DNA of 64,000 nt from Desulfatitalea tepidiphila (GTDB lineage: Bacteria > Desulfobacterota > Desulfobacteria > Desulfobacterales > Desulfosarcinaceae). Within the stretch, counting starts at the first letter, position 1; every line of letters starts with the position of its first letter. Shown here piece after piece: positions 60,075 to 64,000 of the stretch. Position numbers and translations under genes: made by a program. Under the pieces are notes generated by a model, which searched no databases, had not been told where the DNA came from, and saw only the letters and a list, made by a program, of their open reading frames with translations. The DNA is taken from NCBI RefSeq assembly GCF_001293685.1, contig NZ_BCAG01000001.1, positions 620,001 through 684,000 of the forward strand, written 5' to 3'.

Positions 60075-61583
60075 ACGCCTCTTTTCTGCCCATCTGGATC
60101 GTCGACGTGGGCGGCTCGGTCCTGATGATCGTATTTTGTTTTTTGTGCGTGCGTTACGCCGCGATGCTGCTTCGGCGCGATCCCGATAATATCGTATGGG
60201 CCTATTTGCTCTGGGTGTGCCTGGCCCTGGCGTTGTTCTCGGTGTCCCGCTCGGTGGGGCACATCGTCAAGCAGGTGCTCATCGTCAGCGGGCACGCGTC
60301 GGCATGGGCGCCGCTGCAACCCTTCAGCGGCGCCATCAACACCTTCGCATTTGTCATGGTCGGAGCGGTGACTCTCTTTTTTTGCGCGCACCTGGACGTT
60401 ATATCAGAGCATCGTCCAGGGCCGGCAGGCCCTGCAAGTGGCCCATGGGGAACTGCTCTATTTGAATCAGAACCTGGAGAACCTGGTGGCCGAACGCACC
60501 GAGGCGCTCACCCAATCCGAACAAAAATACCGGCAGATCTTCGAAGGGTCCAAGGACATGATTCTGGTCACCCGCAAGGAGGGCACGATCCTGGATATCA
60601 ACCCTTCGGGTAAAAAGATGCTCGGATGGGAGAATGCTCATGACGACGCCGGCCCCCGGTCGTTTCAGGACTATTTCTGCGATCCTGGCCAATGGGGAAA
60701 GATTGCCGTGACGGTCCTCCGCCAGGGATTCATCTCCAACACGGAGGTGGATTTGAAGATGGCCGCCGAAGGGCGCCGGAGGGTACTGCTCAGCGGCGGG
60801 CTGGCCGAAGGGTATACGGGCGAGGAGGGGATCCTCCATTTTCTGGTCAAGGACATCGAGCAGCAGCACCTGATGCGCGAGCAGATGGCCCAGGCCGACA
60901 AGCTGGCTTCCATCGGCGAATTGTCATCGGGTATCGCCCACGAGATCAACAATCCCCTGGGCATCATTCTCGGTTATACCCAGCTGATGCTCCGCAACGA
61001 ACCCAAGGGGTCGGACCGCGAAGCGGATCTGAAGACCATCGAAAAGCAGGTCCGCTACTGCAAATCCATCGTGGAAGATCTGCTCAATTTCGCGCGCACC
61101 TCGGCCCCCAAGAAGGAGTTGTGCGATGTCCACGCGGTCATCGATGAGGTGATCCACTTCATCCGGCAGCATGCCAAGCTGGATGGCATCGATATCCGGG
61201 CCAATTACGACAGCAGGATCGGGCCGCTGCTCATCGACCAGAAAAAAATTTCCCAGGTGCTGATAAACTTGCTGATGAACGCCATCTATGCGGTCGGCCG
61301 CCAGGGGGAGATTTCGATCACCACCGAGGTGAACGGGAGTAATCAGAAGGCCTGTATCCGTGTGCACGATACGGGGCAGGGCATTCAGGCCAAGGATTTG
61401 GCCCGCATCTTCGACCCGTTTTTCACCACCAAACCCACCGGACAGGGAACGGGACTGGGATTGTCGGTCAGCTATGGAATCATTAAAAATCATGGCGGTA
61501 GTATCCGGGTGGAGAGCACGCCCGGGCAAGGCGCTACGTTCACCATCGAGCTGCCCATTCCCGCCGGTTTTAACGGGAGATAA
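60071..61583 (+). pseudogene. Membrane PAS sensor histidine kinase, frameshifted at a T7 run
   Basis: The N-terminal part (MNASFLPIWIVDVGGSVLMI onward, three membrane helices) is in one frame to 60382, and the kinase part (ARTWTLYQSIVQGRQALQ onward) continues in another frame from 60384. Seven T at 60377-60383 lie at the junction. With six T the protein reads through as 503 residues: helices, coiled coil, PAS (about 150-265), HisKA with GIAHEINNPLGIILGYTQLM and HATPase with GTGLGLSVSYGIIKNHGG. Either the gene is broken or phase-variable, or one T is a sequencing error. It is followed 6 bp later by its probable sigma-54 response regulator. Confidence 0.8.
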
Positions 61584-61589
61584 TACGTC

Positions 61590-62984
61590 ATGCCCCCACA
61601 GATACTGGTCGTAGACGACGAACCGGACATGCTTCAGCTCCTGAAGCGCAGCCTGGCGCCGGACCTGAATTGCCGCGTGGAGACGGCGTCATCCGGCGAG
61701 GAGGCGCTGCATCTGCTGTCCCAGCAGCCGTTTGATTTGATGCTGGCCGATATCAAGATGCCGGGAATGGATGGCATGGCCCTGCTGGAAATGGTTCGCA
61801 AGAGCTATCCGTCACTGACCGTGGTGATGATGACCGCCTATGGCCACATCGAACTTGCGGTCGAGGCCATGCGGGCCGGGGCCTACGATTTTATCGCCAA
61901 GCCGTTCGAACATGACACGCTCATTTTAAGATTGGAAAAGGCGCTTGAGCGCAACCGGCTGATCCAGGAGAATCTGCGCCTGCAGACCCGGTGCCGCGAC
62001 AGCTTCAGCTTTCAGCAGATGATCGGCCAGAGCCCGGCCATGCAGCGCGTGTTCGAAACCATCCAGATGGTGGCCAAAAACGATCTGACGGTGCTGATCA
62101 CCGGCGAATCCGGCACCGGCAAGGATCTCACGGCTCGCGCCATCCATGCCCTCAGTTTGCGGAACAAAGGGCCTTACGTGGCTGTCAACTGTCCGACCGT
62201 TCCGGAAAACATCCTGGAAAGCGAGCTGTTCGGTTACAAAAAAGGGGCCTTTACCCACGCCACCCAGAATCGAATCGGCCTGTTTCAGGAGGCCCAAGGC
62301 GGCACCATTTTCCTGGATGAAATCGGCGATGTGAGCCCGAGCATCCAGACCAAGCTGCTGCGGGTCTTGCAGGAGAAAGAGATCAAGCCCCTGGGAGATG
62401 CGCGATCGATTCAGGTGGATGTTCGCATTCTGGCTTCGACCAACCAGGATTTGAAGGCCAAGATCCGCCGCCAGGAGTTTCGAGAAGATTTCTTCTACCG
62501 CCTCAACGTGTTGCCCATCCACCTGCCGCCCCTGCGGGAGCGGGTGGAAGACATCGCCTTGCTGACCAACCATTTCCTGGAGAAGCACTGCACGGAACTG
62601 AACAAGCCGCACAAGAGCGTCTCGCCCGAGCTCATGGCCATTTTCAAGCGGCGCTATTGGGAGGGCAATATCCGCGAGTTGGAAAACATCATCATTCAGG
62701 GGATTTTATTCTCCCCCGAAGAGGTGATCCGGCCCCAGGACGTGGGACTGCAGGCAGGGGAAAAGATCACGGCCAGTTTCGATGCCGATTTAAAAGGTCT
62801 GCCTTACAAGGCGGCGAAAGAGAAAAATCTGCAGCATTTCAACGATGCTTATATCGGGCATTTGCTGACCGAGTGCGACGGTAACGTGTCCCAGGCCGCC
62901 CGTCTGTGCGGCCTCGAACGGCAGGCCCTGCAGCAGATCATGCGCCGCTACGGCATCAAGGCGGACTCGTACCGCGAAGCCTGA
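61590..62984 (+). CDS. Sigma-54-dependent response regulator (NtrC family)
   Basis: A 464-residue activator. The receiver (about 1-120) has VVDDEPDML, LADIKMPGMDG and AKPFEHD. The AAA+ domain (about 140-375) has Walker A GESGTGKD and Walker B GGTIFLDEIGD. A C-terminal Fis-type helix-turn-helix reads NVSQAARLCGLERQALQQIM. The sigma-54 contact loop reads GAFTHA, not the canonical GAFTGA. The adjacent kinase gene is its likely partner, and the sigma-54 promoter at 57551 is a likely target. Confidence 0.93.
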   Translation: MPPQILVVDDEPDMLQLLKRSLAPDLNCRVETASSGEEALHLLSQQPFDLMLADIKMPGMDGMALLEMVRKSYPSLTVVMMTAYGHIELAVEAMRAGAYDFIAKPFEHDTLILRLEKALERNRLIQENLRLQTRCRDSFSFQQMIGQSPAMQRVFETIQMVAKNDLTVLITGESGTGKDLTARAIHALSLRNKGPYVAVNCPTVPENILESELFGYKKGAFTHATQNRIGLFQEAQGGTIFLDEIGDVSPSIQTKLLRVLQEKEIKPLGDARSIQVDVRILASTNQDLKAKIRRQEFREDFFYRLNVLPIHLPPLRERVEDIALLTNHFLEKHCTELNKPHKSVSPELMAIFKRRYWEGNIRELENIIIQGILFSPEEVIRPQDVGLQAGEKITASFDADLKGLPYKAAKEKNLQHFNDAYIGHLLTECDGNVSQAARLCGLERQALQQIMRRYGIKADSYREA

Positions 62985-63000
62985 CCTTTACGGCGGCGAA

Positions 63001-63201
63001 CTATCCCGCCCTGCCGTCGTCGCACGGCCCCCCGCCATCATCGAATCGTGAGTGCTCGGCGGTGCTGCTGAGCGTGCATTGATCCAGGGGGTCGGCCACT
63101 TCGCGCATGGGGCGACCACAACACTCGGGCACGGGCTCACCGGCCTGGGTTTCGGCTTGTCGATGGCACTGGTCGCATTGGTAGTATGTCTTTTCGGCCA
63201 T
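63001..63201 (-). CDS. Small zinc-ribbon-like protein
   Basis: A 66-residue protein starting MAEKTYYQCDQCHRQAETQA with CDQC and ECCG cysteine pairs that could bind a metal such as zinc. GGAGG precedes the ATG. The tail is acidic and glycine-rich. Its function is unknown. It lies 62 bp downstream of the cupin gene on the same strand and may belong with it. Confidence 0.65.
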   Translation of the reverse strand: MAEKTYYQCDQCHRQAETQAGEPVPECCGRPMREVADPLDQCTLSSTAEHSRFDDGGGPCDDGRAG

Positions 63202-63263
63202 GATCCATTCCTCCGTTCGGTGGCGCTTACATCCGGCCGGAATCTATGCGGTAGATCCGACGC

Positions 63264-63611
63264 CTATTGGTGTCCCTCCTTGGGCACGATGCAGATGAAA
63301 CGGAATTTTTCCATACCGGTGTTCCTGAATTGATGGGGGGTGCCGGCCGGAACAAAGGCATAGCCGCCGGTCTCCACCGGATGCTCTTTCCCCTCCATCA
63401 TCAGCACGCCCCGGCCTTCCAGGATGTAGTTGATGTGCGGCCAGGGGTGGGCATGGGCCGGCGAGTAGCCCTGCGCATCCAGCTCGATCACTCGCATCAC
63501 ATGGTCGCCCCATCCCTGCTGGGGACCTATCAGCGCCTTGATTTTAGCGTTTTTTACTTCCGGGCTCTCGATGGGAGCTGCGGTCAAGTCTTTTTCGTTG
63601 GCAACGATCAT
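63264..63611 (-). CDS. Small cupin-domain protein
   Basis: A 115-residue single-domain cupin. The metal-site motif is HAHPWPHINYILEGRGVLMM, with the second motif FVPAGTPHQFRNTG. Such proteins bind a metal or small ligand in a beta-barrel, and some are enzymes; the role here cannot be told. Its first codons overlap the end of the upstream gene by 4 bp, so they are co-translated. Confidence 0.85.
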   Translation of the reverse strand: MIVANEKDLTAAPIESPEVKNAKIKALIGPQQGWGDHVMRVIELDAQGYSPAHAHPWPHINYILEGRGVLMMEGKEHPVETGGYAFVPAGTPHQFRNTGMEKFRFICIVPKEGHQ

Positions 63612-63997
63612 TTGTCGGTATCCTCTCCGGCTGTGTTGTTCTCCTGGACATGGATGCGATCACGGGCGCGTTCCTTTTGCTGGGTTCTGTCCCGCTGCCG
63701 GATTTTTTCCGGATCGCGAGGTGTATCGTTCATCCCCTTGCCCTTTTTGTCCATGACGGCGCGATCCTTTTTGGAACCGTCCTTCCTGGCTTTTTTCTTG
63801 GCCTTCGTCTCCTTGGCGGTATCGGCCTCTGATCCTTTGCCCTGTGGCCGATTCTCGCCGCGGATAAAACGGGCGTTGTCATCGGCCTGATCATAGGCCT
63901 GGCTGGCCGGGCCCTTGCCGTTCGGTCCCTTGGCAATGGCTGCGCTGGACCCCAGAACCAGGAACGCGATGGTGACGATGCTGATTAGTGCTTTCAT
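63608..63997 (-). CDS. Secreted, highly charged uncharacterised protein
   Basis: A 129-residue protein with a signal peptide (MKALISIVTIAFLVLGSSAA, cleavage near AIA-KG). The mature part is rich in Lys, Arg, Asp and Glu and low in hydrophobic residues (AKETKAKKKARKDGSKKDRA), so it is probably unstructured or helical. It has no recognisable domain. It is the first gene of a small minus-strand operon with a cupin and possibly a zinc-ribbon protein. The start lies three bases from the window edge, so its promoter is not visible. Confidence 0.6.
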   Translation of the reverse strand: MKALISIVTIAFLVLGSSAAIAKGPNGKGPASQAYDQADDNARFIRGENRPQGKGSEADTAKETKAKKKARKDGSKKDRAVMDKKGKGMNDTPRDPEKIRQRDRTQQKERARDRIHVQENNTAGEDTDK

Positions 63998-64000
63998 AGG

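Overview
This window looks like a chromosomal segment of a GC-rich, anaerobic sulfate-reducer-type bacterium, most likely Desulfobacterota and probably Desulfosarcina-like. That placement is an inference from gene content: LutABC lactate oxidation, IorAB indolepyruvate:ferredoxin oxidoreductase, beta-oxidation genes, a cytoplasmic polysulfide-reductase-like molybdoenzyme, a TauE-type exporter, and a trp operon mixed with many Fe-S proteins and two-component systems. I see no rRNA, tRNA, CRISPR array, phage gene or transposase.

Layout. 1-1864 (minus): an autoregulated TetR - RND adaptor - RND permease efflux operon, with the permease running off the left edge. 2297-7893: a trp operon preceded by a promoter, a leader peptide rich in Trp codons and an attenuator, then trpE, trpG, trpD, trpC, trpF and a rubrerythrin-like gene. 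8097-9028: a Nudix hydrolase and a small membrane protein. 9226-11982: a second trpD-trpC-trpF set without trpE/G. Its TrpD carries an N-terminal Lrp/AsnC-type RAM domain, and its TrpD and TrpC have lost residues expected for anthranilate chemistry. 12302-17015: the three-gene NAGGN osmolyte cluster (amidotransferase, GNAT/ATP-grasp synthetase, M42 peptidase). 17611-19976: thiolase and 3-hydroxyacyl-CoA dehydrogenase.

20084-26089 (minus): an AmrS-like radical SAM protein, an unknown gene, dodecin, an O6-alkylguanine-DNA methyltransferase and lutABC. 26439-31444: a large hybrid sensor kinase, a small unknown gene and a PAS-LuxR regulator. 31738-37770: TetR, RND (MMPL) exporter, LolA-like periplasmic protein and an outer-membrane barrel, a likely envelope lipid-export operon. 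37767-43586: iorBA, a TetR/QsdR-type regulator and a FadJ-type fusion enzyme. 44313-46823: a second MMPL exporter. 47035-51504 (minus): a signalling block of CheY, REC-CheX, REC-Ser/Thr kinase and GAF-GGDEF. 51767-56886 (minus): a small unknown protein and a three-subunit NAD(P)H-linked molybdoenzyme. 57551-62984: a sigma-54 promoter, a TauE/SafE-like exporter, two small membrane proteins, a sensor kinase (frameshifted at a T7 run) and a sigma-54 activator. 63001-63997 (minus): three small genes.

The intergenic DNA holds at least four families of dispersed palindromic repeats. The largest (about 280-300 bp, three copies) has helix arms that differ between copies yet stay complementary within each copy, so the fold is conserved. 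All three copies lie in the same orientation, and a -35-like hexamer follows the conserved right end by 16-17 bases. This element and the RAM-TrpD/TrpC/TrpF set are the two most promising candidates for undescribed biology.
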